Of a DNA stretch of 37,606 nucleotides, positions 16,501 to 25,294 are shown piece by piece. A program made the position numbers and the translations under genes. The stretch covers positions 1 through 37,606 of the forward strand of contig JBKBYG010000014.1 in the NCBI GenBank assembly GCA_046313435.1, read 5' to 3'. The stretch comes from JBKBYG01 sp046313435 (GTDB taxonomy: Bacteria; Pseudomonadota; Alphaproteobacteria; Rickettsiales; Arcanibacteraceae). The notes beneath the pieces were generated by a model, which saw only the letters and a program-made list of their open reading frames with translations, ran no database searches and was not told the origin of the DNA. Each line of letters opens with the position of its first letter. The first letter of the stretch is position 1.

Positions 16501-18451
16501 AGGTGCTTGGATTTCAGTTGTACGGCACTTTAGAGAAATTAACATTGATATTCAGGCTACAGATTTTACAGTAGTTGGAATAGGCGATATGTCAGGGGAC
16601 GTATTCGGTAATGGTCTACTTCTTTCAAAGCATATCTGCTTAGTTGGGGCCTTTAATCACCTTCATATTTTCATTGATCCAAATCCTGATAGCGCGCTTA
16701 GCTTTGATGAACGCAAAAGATTATTTAATTTATCTGGTTCAAATTGGACAGATTATAACTCTAAATTAATATCTGAAGGTGGAGGAGTATTTGAACGTAC
16801 AGCTAAATCTATAAGTATTTCGAAACAGATGAAAGAACGATTTAATATAGAAGAAAATGAACTTACTCCAGACCAATTAATTAAAAAACTTTTATGCGCA
16901 AAAGTTGATCTTCTTTGGAATGGAGGTATTGGCACCTATGTAAAAGCAATTGATGAATCTCATACAGATGTTGGTGATAAAACTAATGATAATGTTAGAG
17001 TAAATGGATCAGACTTAAATTGCTCAGTAGTAGGCGAAGGAGGAAATCTTGGATTTAGTCAAAAAGGCAGAATTGAATATGCTTTAGCGGGTGGGCGTTT
17101 AAATACAGATGCTATTGATAACTCAGCTGGAGTGGATTGCTCAGACCATGAAGTAAATATTAAGATTGCTTTTGGTAAGGTAATAGAAGCTTCAAAATTG
17201 TCACTTGACGACCGGAATAAGCTTTTAGAAGAGATGACTGAAGAAGTAGCAGCTTTAGTACTTAGAGATAATCAGCTTCAAACCCAAGCTATAACTATTA
17301 TGGAAAAACAAGGGCACGAAGTTCTTGAAATGCACGAAAGGCTTATTAATAGACTTGAATCAATAGGAACATTAAATCGAGAAGTCGAATTTTTGCCTAG
17401 CAAAACTGAACTTGCAAGAAGAAATATTGCAAAATTAGGCTTGACCAGACCTGAAATAGCAGTACTTTTAGCTTATAGTAAGCTTACTATCTATAATGAT
17501 TTAATTAGCTCTGATCTACCAGACGATCCTTATTTTCAAAATGATTTATCAAGGTATTTTCCAAAACCTATGCGTGAATCTTGGCAAGAAGAGATCAATC
17601 ATCATCCTCTTAAAAGAGAAATTATTGCAACCTCTGTAACAAATAGCATGGTTAATAGAATTGGGAACTTCTTTTATCATTTTGCCCTTGAAGACACAGG
17701 ACTGAAAGGCAGTGATATTGCAAGAGCCTATACTATTACACGTGAGGTATTTAATTTAAGAGAAATTTGGGAGAGCATTGAAAGCTTAGATGGTAAAATG
17801 CTCGTTGATAATCAAGTAGAGTTATTTTTTCAAATAAATAAATTAGTGCAAAGATGTATATTTTGGTTTTTACGTAATTCCCCTCAATTAATTGAAGTTA
17901 CAGGTATAGTTAATAGTTTCAAACCTGGAATTAAAGAACTATTCTCGATTATTGAAAAACTAATTACTGGCAGCACAAAAAACAAATTTCAAGAGAGACT
18001 TAAAAATTATAAGTTAATGTCTATTCAAAGCGAATTAGCTCATACAATTGCAAGGATCAGTATCTTATCATCTGGATGTGATATTGTATCAGTTGCAGTT
18101 AAAAATAATTTGTCCATAGAGACTGTGGGTAAAATTTATTACAAAGTAGGAACTAGATTTAAATTCGATTTTTTAAGTTCAGCAATTGATAACATTAAAG
18201 TTGAAAGTTATTGGCAGAGATTAGCGTTAAAAACTCTAAAAGATGAACTATATGATCAGCAAAGAATATTAACTTCAAAAATCATAAAATTTGTTGGAAA
18301 AGATAATGATCCTATTGAAGATTGGTGCAAAATGCATGAAAGTGAAATTGAACGTTATGATCATTTCATTAATGATTTATTCATATATGAAATACTTGAT
18401 TATTCAATGGTAACTTTAGCGGTTAAAAGAACATATCTATTAGTAGGTTAG
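13580..18451 (+). CDS. gdhB: NAD-specific glutamate dehydrogenase, large (L1600-type) class
   Basis: 1623 residues from the ATG at 13580. An in-frame TTG at 13568 would add four residues, but the ATG is preferred. The length and sequence fit the large bacterial NAD-GDH family, which oxidatively deaminates glutamate to 2-oxoglutarate. The long N-terminal regulatory part includes an ACT-like region (YSIIEIVNDDMPFLLDSTKE). The catalytic core starts near residue 815 with RVEGIHLRGGKVARGGLRWS, then DRSEDFRTEVLGLMKAQ and VIVPVGSKGGFVV (substrate Lys region). It continues with the nucleotide-binding GIGDMSGDVFGNGLL and NGGIGTYVKA. It is the main entry of glutamate carbon into the TCA cycle in rickettsia-like bacteria. 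A TATAAT lies at 13546-13551. The next gene follows after 12 bases. Confidence 0.96.
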   Translation: MIKKLVESKDFRQANKKFIEKIIDKVENETTEGLWLKRFIKEFYLCSTPEITLNKDIDYLYKAALSCFNFFKTRKLNEATLRIYHSDEISGAYECKYSIIEIVNDDMPFLLDSTKEILNQFELKIHEIIHPVVKIERTDDNNIKNILLMNDGTSGKYESVMQIYINSIRDPEILKSLEVKLYNSLNDVRLVVNDWKHMLAKLQTSTANIANINDKNFNKQELVNFLNWLAKDNFTFLGYSKYEFNKSNILIKGSDEKDAFLGILNSKNINIKELLKIETSKLTSKNYELINDNSYFHIGKLDIISSVHRSTNLEYICIKTLNENAELSSAEFFIGLFTSALTYQTVNHIPIIREKVEYIIDNSGFLPVSYSRKELLSILESLPKEELFQLNKETLLTLSLNIYDLIIKPKLKLFARQDILNNFVSCMVFIPRERFSSEISEKIRELLQKDLGGLSTIKTVQVSNLPLAYLYLIINTKTADINDKKLEEIESKLRALTNLWNDDLKDSIFSSFQAEEAETLFYNYKSAFPGAYKERPEAHESATQDIYYIEKSIKNKNILFKIQKLNEKNNVILKVYSTKNKIILSEIMPILDNMGFKVIDESTFCIKPKNITNEVWVQEFHLTISAYENLTISEIKEYENFNIEDVQEFIEEALEKIWHGQMQNDALNKLIPIAGLAWRETVLVRALTKYIRQAGLPYSHNYLEEVITKHPKLAKNLVDLFFTYFDPLKAAQNIRKKLITELTKKIIAKLNKIQSSAEDKVLRRLLDVIKAITRTNYFQLNNEQTYKDYISFKFDSAKIPELPLPRPYAEIFVYSPRVEGIHLRGGKVARGGLRWSDRSEDFRTEVLGLMKAQMTKNSVIVPVGSKGGFVVKNSITALGREEYLKEGKECYKTFLRGLLDITDNIVKGKILPPKDVVRYDDEDPYLVVAADKGTATFSDIANSISQEYNFWLGDAFASGGSVGYDHKKMGITAKGAWISVVRHFREINIDIQATDFTVVGIGDMSGDVFGNGLLLSKHICLVGAFNHLHIFIDPNPDSALSFDERKRLFNLSGSNWTDYNSKLISEGGGVFERTAKSISISKQMKERFNIEENELTPDQLIKKLLCAKVDLLWNGGIGTYVKAIDESHTDVGDKTNDNVRVNGSDLNCSVVGEGGNLGFSQKGRIEYALAGGRLNTDAIDNSAGVDCSDHEVNIKIAFGKVIEASKLSLDDRNKLLEEMTEEVAALVLRDNQLQTQAITIMEKQGHEVLEMHERLINRLESIGTLNREVEFLPSKTELARRNIAKLGLTRPEIAVLLAYSKLTIYNDLISSDLPDDPYFQNDLSRYFPKPMRESWQEEINHHPLKREIIATSVTNSMVNRIGNFFYHFALEDTGLKGSDIARAYTITREVFNLREIWESIESLDGKMLVDNQVELFFQINKLVQRCIFWFLRNSPQLIEVTGIVNSFKPGIKELFSIIEKLITGSTKNKFQERLKNYKLMSIQSELAHTIARISILSSGCDIVSVAVKNNLSIETVGKIYYKVGTRFKFDFLSSAIDNIKVESYWQRLALKTLKDELYDQQRILTSKIIKFVGKDNDPIEDWCKMHESEIERYDHFINDLFIYEILDYSMVTLAVKRTYLLVG

Positions 18452-18463
18452 CACAAGAATAAA

Positions 18464-19831
18464 ATGTTTAAATTTAATTTTAACGAAGTATTACCGAGCT
18501 ATCTTAACCTTGATGAAAATGTGTATAATTGGGAATTATTATCAAGTAATTATGATACAAAATATAATGTTAATATAGATATTTATAGTTTAAAATCACA
18601 AATTTGGCCTCTAAATTCTGGTCAGGTCTGGGAGCATAATCTTATAATATACAAACCGGATAATATTTTACATAATACTGCTTTATTATATGCAAATGGA
18701 GGTTATAATAACAACATCACTGGTGCAAAATTATTTTCTCCTCCTAAGATCCACGAAAATTTAAATTTTGCTTCTTTAGCAGCAGAAAATAATGCTGTAC
18801 TAATAGAGATACAAAATCTTCCGAACCAGTATATATTTTTCGAGGATAAAATTCCTAAAAAGGAAGATGAAATTATCAGTTATTCTTTTAAAAAAGTTTT
18901 AGAAAATCCAGAGCAAAATGCTTATTACGCAGGCCATTTACCTATGGCAAAGGCTATTGTTAAAGCTATGGATGCTGCACAGGAAATAGCAAAAGAAAAG
19001 TATAATGATGATATTGAAAATTTCGTTGCAGTAGGAGCGTCAAAAAGAGGCTGGGCTGTGTGGCTAGCTGCAATTGCTGATGAAAGAATTAGTGCAATTA
19101 TACCAATTGTAATTGATATATTAAATACTGAAAAGAATATTAAGCATATATGTGATAGTTATAAAGAGGAGATACCACCAGCCCTTAGAAATTATAATGA
19201 AGATGGCATGATAGATCATATTGGCACAGAAAATATGAAAAAACTGATGATGATTGAAGACCCTCTCAGTTACAAAGATAATAAAGAAACCTATAAGAGA
19301 TTATCTATTCCTAAATACATTATTAATAGTAGTGGAGATGATTTCTTCGTACCAGATTCTTCAAACTTATATTTTAAAGATTTGCCTGGAGAAAAGAATT
19401 ATATAAGATACTTGCCTAACTCTTCTCATTATGCTGATTCAAATATAGTTCAGGCTTCAGTAAGCAATTACTTTAAAACATTTGTAAACAATATTGATTT
19501 ACCGAAAATAAACTGGGAATTTGATAATAATAGCATTCATATAAATAGCTCAGAGCAACCAATTTATGCTAAATTATGGACAGCACATAATCCGGTATCT
19601 CGAGATTTCAGGTATAATAATTATAGTTTTTCAGGCAATTCCAAAGGTAATATTAGATATATTGAAACAGACATATCCTTTGACCATGCGGATCTTGATT
19701 TCAATATACCCTTGCCTACCCAAGAAAATGGATGGCAAGCAAATTTTATTGAGTTAGGTTATGATATTAAAGGCATTCCGATGATATTTACTACAGGGGT
19801 AAATATCACACCTGATATCTATCCAACCTAA
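18464..19831 (+). CDS. PhoPQ-activated pathogenicity-related (PqaA) family protein
   Basis: 455 residues, full length for the family. PqaA proteins have an alpha/beta-hydrolase fold and unknown substrate. The conserved features are visible: QIWPLNSGQVWEHNLIIYKP, LLYANGG, the nucleophile elbow VGASKRGWAVWL (Ser193), SGDDFFVPD (Asp292/293) and LPNSSHYAD (His322). PqaA homologues are usually exported, but this one begins MFKFNFNEVLPSYLNLD with no signal peptide, so it would be cytosolic or exported by a non-Sec route. It starts 12 bases after gdhB and is probably co-transcribed. The name derives from Salmonella pqaA; there is no evidence of PhoPQ here. Confidence 0.85.
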   Translation: MFKFNFNEVLPSYLNLDENVYNWELLSSNYDTKYNVNIDIYSLKSQIWPLNSGQVWEHNLIIYKPDNILHNTALLYANGGYNNNITGAKLFSPPKIHENLNFASLAAENNAVLIEIQNLPNQYIFFEDKIPKKEDEIISYSFKKVLENPEQNAYYAGHLPMAKAIVKAMDAAQEIAKEKYNDDIENFVAVGASKRGWAVWLAAIADERISAIIPIVIDILNTEKNIKHICDSYKEEIPPALRNYNEDGMIDHIGTENMKKLMMIEDPLSYKDNKETYKRLSIPKYIINSSGDDFFVPDSSNLYFKDLPGEKNYIRYLPNSSHYADSNIVQASVSNYFKTFVNNIDLPKINWEFDNNSIHINSSEQPIYAKLWTAHNPVSRDFRYNNYSFSGNSKGNIRYIETDISFDHADLDFNIPLPTQENGWQANFIELGYDIKGIPMIFTTGVNITPDIYPT

Positions 19832-19897
19832 TACTTACCTTTGAGTAGGAGCTCGCTTAGAAAAAATATTTAAAATTTCATTATTTCAATGATTTTT

Positions 19898-19926
19898 TTA
19901 AAGGTTCATTTTTAAGAAACCTTTAA
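19898..19926. terminator. weak hairpin between converging genes
   Basis: A 9-bp stem (TTAAAGGTT 19898-19906 with AACCTTTAA 19918-19926) has an 11-base loop. It sits in the 130-base gap between the PqaA-family and SulP genes, both of which point into it. No run of T follows on either strand, so any termination would be inefficient or rho-assisted. Confidence 0.4.
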
Positions 19927-19961
19927 TCCAATAAATAAGTATAATGAAGACAATAATACAT

Positions 19962-21491
19962 TTAAGCATTATTATCTATAGCTACTTTATAATGCGGATC
20001 TTCACTAATATTTAATTCAATAACATTACTAGCTTTTTTTAATAAATTATGGCAATCACTGCTTAAATGCTTTAAATGTAATTTTTTATTAGCTTTAGAA
20101 TAGCGCTCAGCTAGAGCATCTATGGCTTCAAGTCCAGAATGATCCCACACTCTCGAATACTCAAAATCAATAACCACTTCTTCAGGATCATTTAATACTT
20201 CGAATAATTCTTTAAAACGGCTAGCTGAAGCAAAAAATAAAGGGCCATAAAGTTTATAAACCTTAGTGCCATTGACATCTACATAATTATCAGTAGTAAT
20301 ATGCTTAGCACTATTCCAAGCAAAAACAAGGGCAGCCACAATAACACCAACTATTACTGCAATTGCAAGGTCAGTAAATACTGTAACTATGGTCACTACT
20401 AGTATAATGAATGCATCTGTTTTAGGAATTTTATGTAATATACGCAAGCTTAACCATTCAAAAGTGTCAATTACTACCATAAACATTACACCCACTAAAG
20501 CTGCAATAGGTACCATCTCAATTAATTTTGAAGCAAAAACTACAAAGAATAGCAAAAACAAGGCTGCAGCAATTCCTGATAAATATGTTCTAGCCCCAGC
20601 TTTAATATTTATCATGCTTTGCCCAATCATAGCACATCCACCCATACCACCAAAAAAACCTGTAACAGTATTTGCTAAACCTTGAGCAACACATTCCTTA
20701 CTGTTTCTTCCACGAGTTTCTGTTATCTCATCAATTAATGTTAGAGTTAACAGCGATTCTATAAGACCAATAGCGGAAAGTATTAACGAATATGGTAGAA
20801 TTATAGAAAACGTATTGAAATTAAGTGGTACCATAGGAATGTGGAATTCCGGCAAACCTCCGGCTATACTAGCTAAATCATGTACAAGCCTAGTATTAAT
20901 TTTGAGTCCTAAGACGATTAAAGTTACAATAATTATAGCTGCAAGAGCAGATGGGATAATACGAGTCAGTTTAGGTAAATATTTTGTAATAATCATGGTG
21001 AGAGCAACTAACACTAGCATAATCCATAACTTTTCTCCATTAAGCCATTGTAAAGATTCATCAGAAGTTGGAATTTTAAAATGCTGAAGTTGTGATAAGA
21101 AAATTACTATTGCAAGCCCATTTACAAACCCAAGCATTACTGGATAAGGAACCATTTTTATAAATTTTCCTAATTTTAAGACTCCAGCAATAATTTGTAT
21201 TATTCCCATTAAAATCACGGCAGCAAATAAATATTCAATTCCATGTTGAGAAACTAAACTAGTAATTACAACTGCAAGTGCACCAGTAGCACCTGAAATC
21301 ATACCTGGCCTACCCCCAAAAATAGAAGTTAGTAAACATACTATGAAAGCTGAATACAGCCCTACCAGTGGATGAACTCCAGCGACAAAAGCGAAAGCTA
21401 CGGCTTCAGGAACTAGAGCCAGAGCAACCGTTAAGCCTGATAATAATTCTGTTTTGTTATTTGAAGAAAATAGCGAATTTATATATTTCAT
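19962..21491 (-). CDS. SulP family anion transporter with STAS domain
   Basis: 509 residues. The N-terminal 390 residues form about 11-14 membrane segments, with the SulP signature LLSGLTVALALVPEAVAFAF, the GLYSAFIVCLLTSIFGG motif, and FFGGMGGCAMIGQSMINI (substrate-site region). The C-terminal 110 residues are a STAS domain (TKVYKLYGPLFFASASRFKE, VVIDFEYSRVWDHSGLEAID). The family exchanges sulfate, bicarbonate or dicarboxylates across the inner membrane; the substrate cannot be chosen from sequence. An AGGG ribosome-binding site lies about 8 bases before the ATG. Confidence 0.93.
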   Translation of the reverse strand: MKYINSLFSSNNKTELLSGLTVALALVPEAVAFAFVAGVHPLVGLYSAFIVCLLTSIFGGRPGMISGATGALAVVITSLVSQHGIEYLFAAVILMGIIQIIAGVLKLGKFIKMVPYPVMLGFVNGLAIVIFLSQLQHFKIPTSDESLQWLNGEKLWIMLVLVALTMIITKYLPKLTRIIPSALAAIIIVTLIVLGLKINTRLVHDLASIAGGLPEFHIPMVPLNFNTFSIILPYSLILSAIGLIESLLTLTLIDEITETRGRNSKECVAQGLANTVTGFFGGMGGCAMIGQSMINIKAGARTYLSGIAAALFLLFFVVFASKLIEMVPIAALVGVMFMVVIDTFEWLSLRILHKIPKTDAFIILVVTIVTVFTDLAIAVIVGVIVAALVFAWNSAKHITTDNYVDVNGTKVYKLYGPLFFASASRFKELFEVLNDPEEVVIDFEYSRVWDHSGLEAIDALAERYSKANKKLHLKHLSSDCHNLLKKASNVIELNISEDPHYKVAIDNNA

Positions 21492-21994
21492 TATAAAACC
21501 CTAAAATATTGTGCCAAGTTTATTAGATAAAATTAAGCGCCTTTAAAACACCTTAAATTGAATAAGTTTTACTAATTATATAACAAGCTTTATGCTTATA
21601 ATTTTATATATCACATTGGATTATTAATCATTTTATATTTTAAATATTTTTAAGTTACGGTATTTTTAAGTTACGGTCAATTATTATATAAATAGATTAG
21701 TTAAGTCTAATAAGTCTAGTTATTATTTTATTATAAATCCAATCTAAGGAAATATTTACTATTTCAGTTTCATTAACTGAAAACTCTTAATTCTAAAACC
21801 TTTAAATGTTTTTAAATTTAAATGAATCCACTAATATTTAGATTAGTTTATAAACACTTTGGCACTACTACTATATAGCAAATTTAATTATTTTCCCTAT
21901 AAAAAATGTTAATTTAATGTATTAAGTTACTTTATAAATTATTAGATTTATGTTATCAGTTTTACCTATTTATATTATATTGAAGGTCAAATAT
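21492..21994. other. 503-base non-coding interval with repeats
   Basis: It separates the divergent SulP and orphan genes and must hold both promoters. It contains a 16-bp tandem duplication (21646-21677) and an 8-bp hairpin, TTTCAGTT 21762-21769 with AACTGAAA 21775-21782. No reading frame with a ribosome-binding site is visible. It is probably former coding sequence that has decayed, but no homology can be read. Confidence 0.5.
21646..21677. repeat. two perfect tandem copies of a 16-bp unit
   Basis: ATTTTTAAGTTACGGT occurs at 21646-21661 and again at 21662-21677 without change. It lies about 155 bases upstream of the sulP start codon. It may be a simple slippage duplication or a doubled protein-binding site. 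Confidence 0.9.
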
Positions 21995-22843
21995 ATGTTA
22001 AATGAAACTCTACTTATTGGTGAAACAGATAACGAAAGTTACATTATATCAAATTCAAATTACTGCAGATATTACTTTGATGATCCTGCCTTACCTGATA
22101 ATACATTCCAAGATTTTTGGACGCATATAGAACTTGGAGCTGGCAATTATGGCCTAGATGGACATACTAAAATTTCCCAAAATATGACTGTTTTAATGGA
22201 ATTAAAATTTGTATCTGATATACCAAATTTTATTGATAGCTTGCAAGAACATCCTGAAAATAATTATGATCCAACTTATCAATATGCTGTTTTATTTAAT
22301 ACTTTAGATCAATTAGTATATAGAAATGGAGCTCGAGGCATTTTCCATGTCAATGATTTATATAATGAATATTCTGAATACGCAGCAGAGCAGTTAAAAC
22401 AATACGCTAGCTTTAAAGGGTATGATGAAATTATAATTGAAGCTGTTCCAGGAGATTATACAAAAATAATTCCTTACCAAACTCTAGAAAAATATAATAA
22501 ATTCTTATATGATAGTGTACATTTAAAAAATCCTGAAATTTCTTTTTATAATTATGGAATGGATGGAGGCGAAATGCTTTTTAATACTGAAAGCAGAGAA
22601 AATGCTCGAGCGAAACTGCAAACATTGGCTAATCTTTCTTATAACGGGATGTATTTTTTTCCTATAGATTCGCAAGATGTATTCATTCCTAAGGCAGAAA
22701 AAGAAGAGTTTATTAATCAAGGAATTTTTTACCATACTACAGATAAGTATGCACCTGTTCCCTACTATTTTCCTGAAGGAAATATATTTCCAGAACAATA
22801 TGGAAGCGTTTATTGGATAAGCCCAAATTATACTTGCTATTAA
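21995..22843 (+). CDS. orphan protein of unknown function
   Basis: 282 residues from the ATG at 21995, chosen because GAAGG lies 9 bases upstream; an ATG at 21950 would add 15 residues with no ribosome-binding site. The protein is acidic and rich in Tyr, Asn and Phe, with no signal peptide, membrane segment or low-complexity region. Distinct stretches are FQDFWTHIELGAGNYGLDGH (around 38-57), NGARGIFHVNDLYNEYSEYA, FKGYDEIIIEAVPGDYTKI and NYGMDGGEMLF. The aromatic-rich C-terminus ends SVYWISPNYTCY. The even composition suggests a folded soluble domain. I do not recognise the family. It could be a transferred or effector-like gene, given its accessory neighbourhood. Confidence 0.75.
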   Translation: MLNETLLIGETDNESYIISNSNYCRYYFDDPALPDNTFQDFWTHIELGAGNYGLDGHTKISQNMTVLMELKFVSDIPNFIDSLQEHPENNYDPTYQYAVLFNTLDQLVYRNGARGIFHVNDLYNEYSEYAAEQLKQYASFKGYDEIIIEAVPGDYTKIIPYQTLEKYNKFLYDSVHLKNPEISFYNYGMDGGEMLFNTESRENARAKLQTLANLSYNGMYFFPIDSQDVFIPKAEKEEFINQGIFYHTTDKYAPVPYYFPEGNIFPEQYGSVYWISPNYTCY

Positions 22844-23138
22844 TATAATTTGGTGAGATTTTACATTTATAAATTACCCAAGAATAATTTGATAGGTAAA
22901 TAAATTTTATAGCATAGTGAAAAAAGAAACCAATCTTTATTTCCGATTATTCATAACCTGAACTATGCAATAAGGTATTTTATTTATGTTCGCTTGCGTA
23001 TGAAGTAAGTTCGTTATAATTTTGGATACATCAGCTGTTTTTATACAATGCCCAAATAGATTGAAATAACTAATAGAAAGATTTATAAGTAAGGTACGTA
23101 ATTAAACCACAAATCTCCAATTAATTTTATACTTCATT
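22844..23138. other. non-coding gap without recognisable features
   Basis: This interval of 295 bases lies between the orphan gene and the iminopeptidase pseudogene. I see no ribosome-binding site with an open frame, RNA gene or strong hairpin. Confidence 0.5.
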
Positions 23139-24167
23139 ATGACTGTTTCTGAAAGCTCTTCTGCTATTACTATTTCTGAATCTATTTATTCTCCTAAACA
23201 TACATATGAAGAAATTACTTTTCCTATTATAAAATCTTATAATGAAAATTATTTAAAAGTTTCTGATCTTCACTCTATTTGGTTTGCCGAATATGGCAAT
23301 CCTGAAGGTTTACCAGTATTAGTGATACATGGTGGCCCAGGAGCTGGCGCTAGTAACAATGATATGCGTTATTTTGATCCTAAAAATTACCGAATAATTT
23401 TATTTGATCAACGAGGATCAAACCGCTCTTCCCCACTTGCAGAATTAAATGAGAATACTACTTAGAATTTAGTAAGTGATATAGAAAAATTACGTAATTA
23501 TTTAAAAATTGAGAAATGGCTTCTATTTGGTGGGTCGTGGGGTAGCACCCTTGCAATAGCCTATGGCCAGTCTCATCCAAATAAATGTTTAGGTTTTATT
23601 CTACGTGGAATATTTTTAGGCAGAGAGGAAGAAATTTATCAAATATGGTATGGTATACAGAATTTTTTTCCAGAAGAATGGGATAAGTTACAAAGATTTG
23701 TACCAGAAAATGAGCGAGAAGATTTGATTAGTGCTTATTATAACCGGCTTATTAATCCTGATCCTTTAATCCAATTGGCAGCAGCACGTATATTTATAAA
23801 GTATGATTTAACGGCTTCTTTTTTAATAAATGCTAAAGAAAAAGTTGAGAAAATCATGGAAAACGACAATATAGTACTGGGAGTAGGGCGCATCTTTACA
23901 CATTACTGCAAAAATAAATTTTTTCTGGAAAAAAATGAGCTAATAAACAATTTATATAAAATTGAAAAATTACCCGCAATTATAATTAATGGTCGTTATG
24001 ATAATGTTACTAAAGTAAAATCTGGTTATGAACTTCATCAAAATTGGCCAAGTTCTAAATTAATTATAGTCCAGGACGCAGGGCACTCTGCGTTTGAACC
24101 GGGTACCGCCCTACAATTAATATATGCAAGCAAAAAGATGCAAGAATTGATCGGTAATCAATATTAA
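23139..24167 (+). pseudogene. pip: proline iminopeptidase interrupted by an in-frame amber codon
   Basis: The frame is open over 343 codons except for TAG at 23463-23465. Homologues in the S33 family read ENTTW-LV-DIEKLR here, so a Trp codon (TGG) has become TAG by one base change. All family features remain on both sides: LHSIWFAEYGNPEG, the oxyanion motif HGGPGAG, FDQRGSNRS, the nucleophile elbow GGSWGSTLA (Ser133), NGRYDNVTK (Asp) and DAGHSAFEP (His). The enzyme releases N-terminal proline from peptides in the cytosol. The intact remainder points to a very recent lesion, a sequencing error or readthrough. The N-terminus carries about 30 extra residues relative to typical Pip, and no ribosome-binding site is obvious before the ATG. 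Confidence 0.88.
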
Positions 24168-24187
24168 TCATAAATTATAACGATAAC

Positions 24188-25153
24188 ATGACTAATAATC
24201 CAAATAATCTTTTGAAATCAGTTAGCTCATTTGAAGAATTTGAAAAATTAAAACTAAATATTAAAGTCTTTGAAGATATTGTTAGGCAAATTCTTACACA
24301 TCATAATCTACCAATTACATCATTAGTGCTTTTTTCTGAAGGTACAAATATTGTATTTTCTTATGATGATAGGTTAGTTATTAAATTATTCCCTCCTTTT
24401 CATCAAGATCAATTTGAAAGTGAAAAATTGGTTTTACAGGCCCTTGAAGGAAAGCTTTCTGTTAAAACACCCTCTATTCACTCCTTAGGAGAAATATCAG
24501 GATGGCCTTATATAATAATGACTAAACTCAATGGGACGCTTTTAGAAGCTCTTTGGGACACCTTAAACCATAATAATAAACTAGTCATTATAAAGGAGTT
24601 AGGTGCGTTAATAAGAGAAGTTCATTCTTTATCAACAATTGGATTAGAATCTCTCGACTGCCATTGGACAAATTTTATTAAAAATCAAATAGAATGTTGT
24701 GTAGAAAATCATGTAACTAAAAAATTATCTACTTCTTTACTTAAACAAATACCCTCTTATATTTCTATGGTTAGCAAATCATTACTTAAAATTGAAAAGC
24801 TGGTTCTTTTAACAGGAGAATATACGCCAATGAATTTTTTAGTTACTAATTTTGAATGTATATGGCACATTTCCGGATTAATCGATTTTGGCGATGCGAT
24901 GCTAGGGTCTTATAAATACGACCTACTTGGCCCAGGTGCATTTTTAATTCAAGGCAACAAAGAATTGTTAAATGCTTTTTTAAGCGCTTATGGATATTTG
25001 CCCCATGAACTTAATTCAGATTTAAGCCACCAATTAACTGCATTAATGCTTCTTCATAAGTATAGTAACTTAGAGGTTCAAGTGAGGATTGATGGTTGGA
25101 AAAATAAAGCCTATTCGCTGAAAGAATTAGAACAATTAGTTTGGGGATTTTAA
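24188..25153 (+). CDS. APH-family (aminoglycoside phosphotransferase fold) kinase-like protein
   Basis: 321 residues with a protein-kinase-like fold of the APH family. The N-lobe has a strand-Lys segment (DRLVIKLFPP, Lys66), a helix Glu (FESEKLVLQAL) and a hinge (WPYIIMTKLNGTLL). In the C-lobe the metal-binding DFG-like motif LIDFGDAMLG (233-235) is kept. The catalytic loop, usually H-G-D-x-x-x-x-N, reads TGEYTPMN at 209-216: Asn is kept, but the catalytic His-Gly-Asp has become Thr-Gly-Glu. It may be a variant subfamily, a pseudokinase or an enzyme on an unknown small molecule; there is no reason to infer drug resistance. It starts 20 bases after the iminopeptidase pseudogene. Confidence 0.82.
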   Translation: MTNNPNNLLKSVSSFEEFEKLKLNIKVFEDIVRQILTHHNLPITSLVLFSEGTNIVFSYDDRLVIKLFPPFHQDQFESEKLVLQALEGKLSVKTPSIHSLGEISGWPYIIMTKLNGTLLEALWDTLNHNNKLVIIKELGALIREVHSLSTIGLESLDCHWTNFIKNQIECCVENHVTKKLSTSLLKQIPSYISMVSKSLLKIEKLVLLTGEYTPMNFLVTNFECIWHISGLIDFGDAMLGSYKYDLLGPGAFLIQGNKELLNAFLSAYGYLPHELNSDLSHQLTALMLLHKYSNLEVQVRIDGWKNKAYSLKELEQLVWGF

Positions 25154-25294
25154 TTTCATCAAACTATTAAAGTATGAAATCAGTTGACCAATTAATCTTA
25201 AGGAATATAGTAAATTGCTATTATAGATGATTTAAAAAAACAACACCTTACACAGAAGTTTATACTAATCGCAGAATTTGAGGAATAGCTAAAA

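Noticed and set aside
21510..21866. GTGCCAA and TTGGCAC about 350 bases apart as possible insertion-sequence ends
   Set aside because: Only seven bases match, there is no target duplication and no transposase remnant can be read between them.
23463..23465. Genetic code change (TAG or TGA read as Trp)
   Set aside because: Intact genes in the window end in TAG and TGA (ispH, hscA) and use TGG for Trp, and the only tRNA-Trp here has anticodon CCA.
25174..25281. Short coding-like stretch MKSVDQLILRNIVNCYYR, opal, FKKTTPYTEVYTNRRI
   Set aside because: It may be a decayed gene between the APH-like gene and the phosphatase remnant, but it is too short to assign and has no ribosome-binding site.
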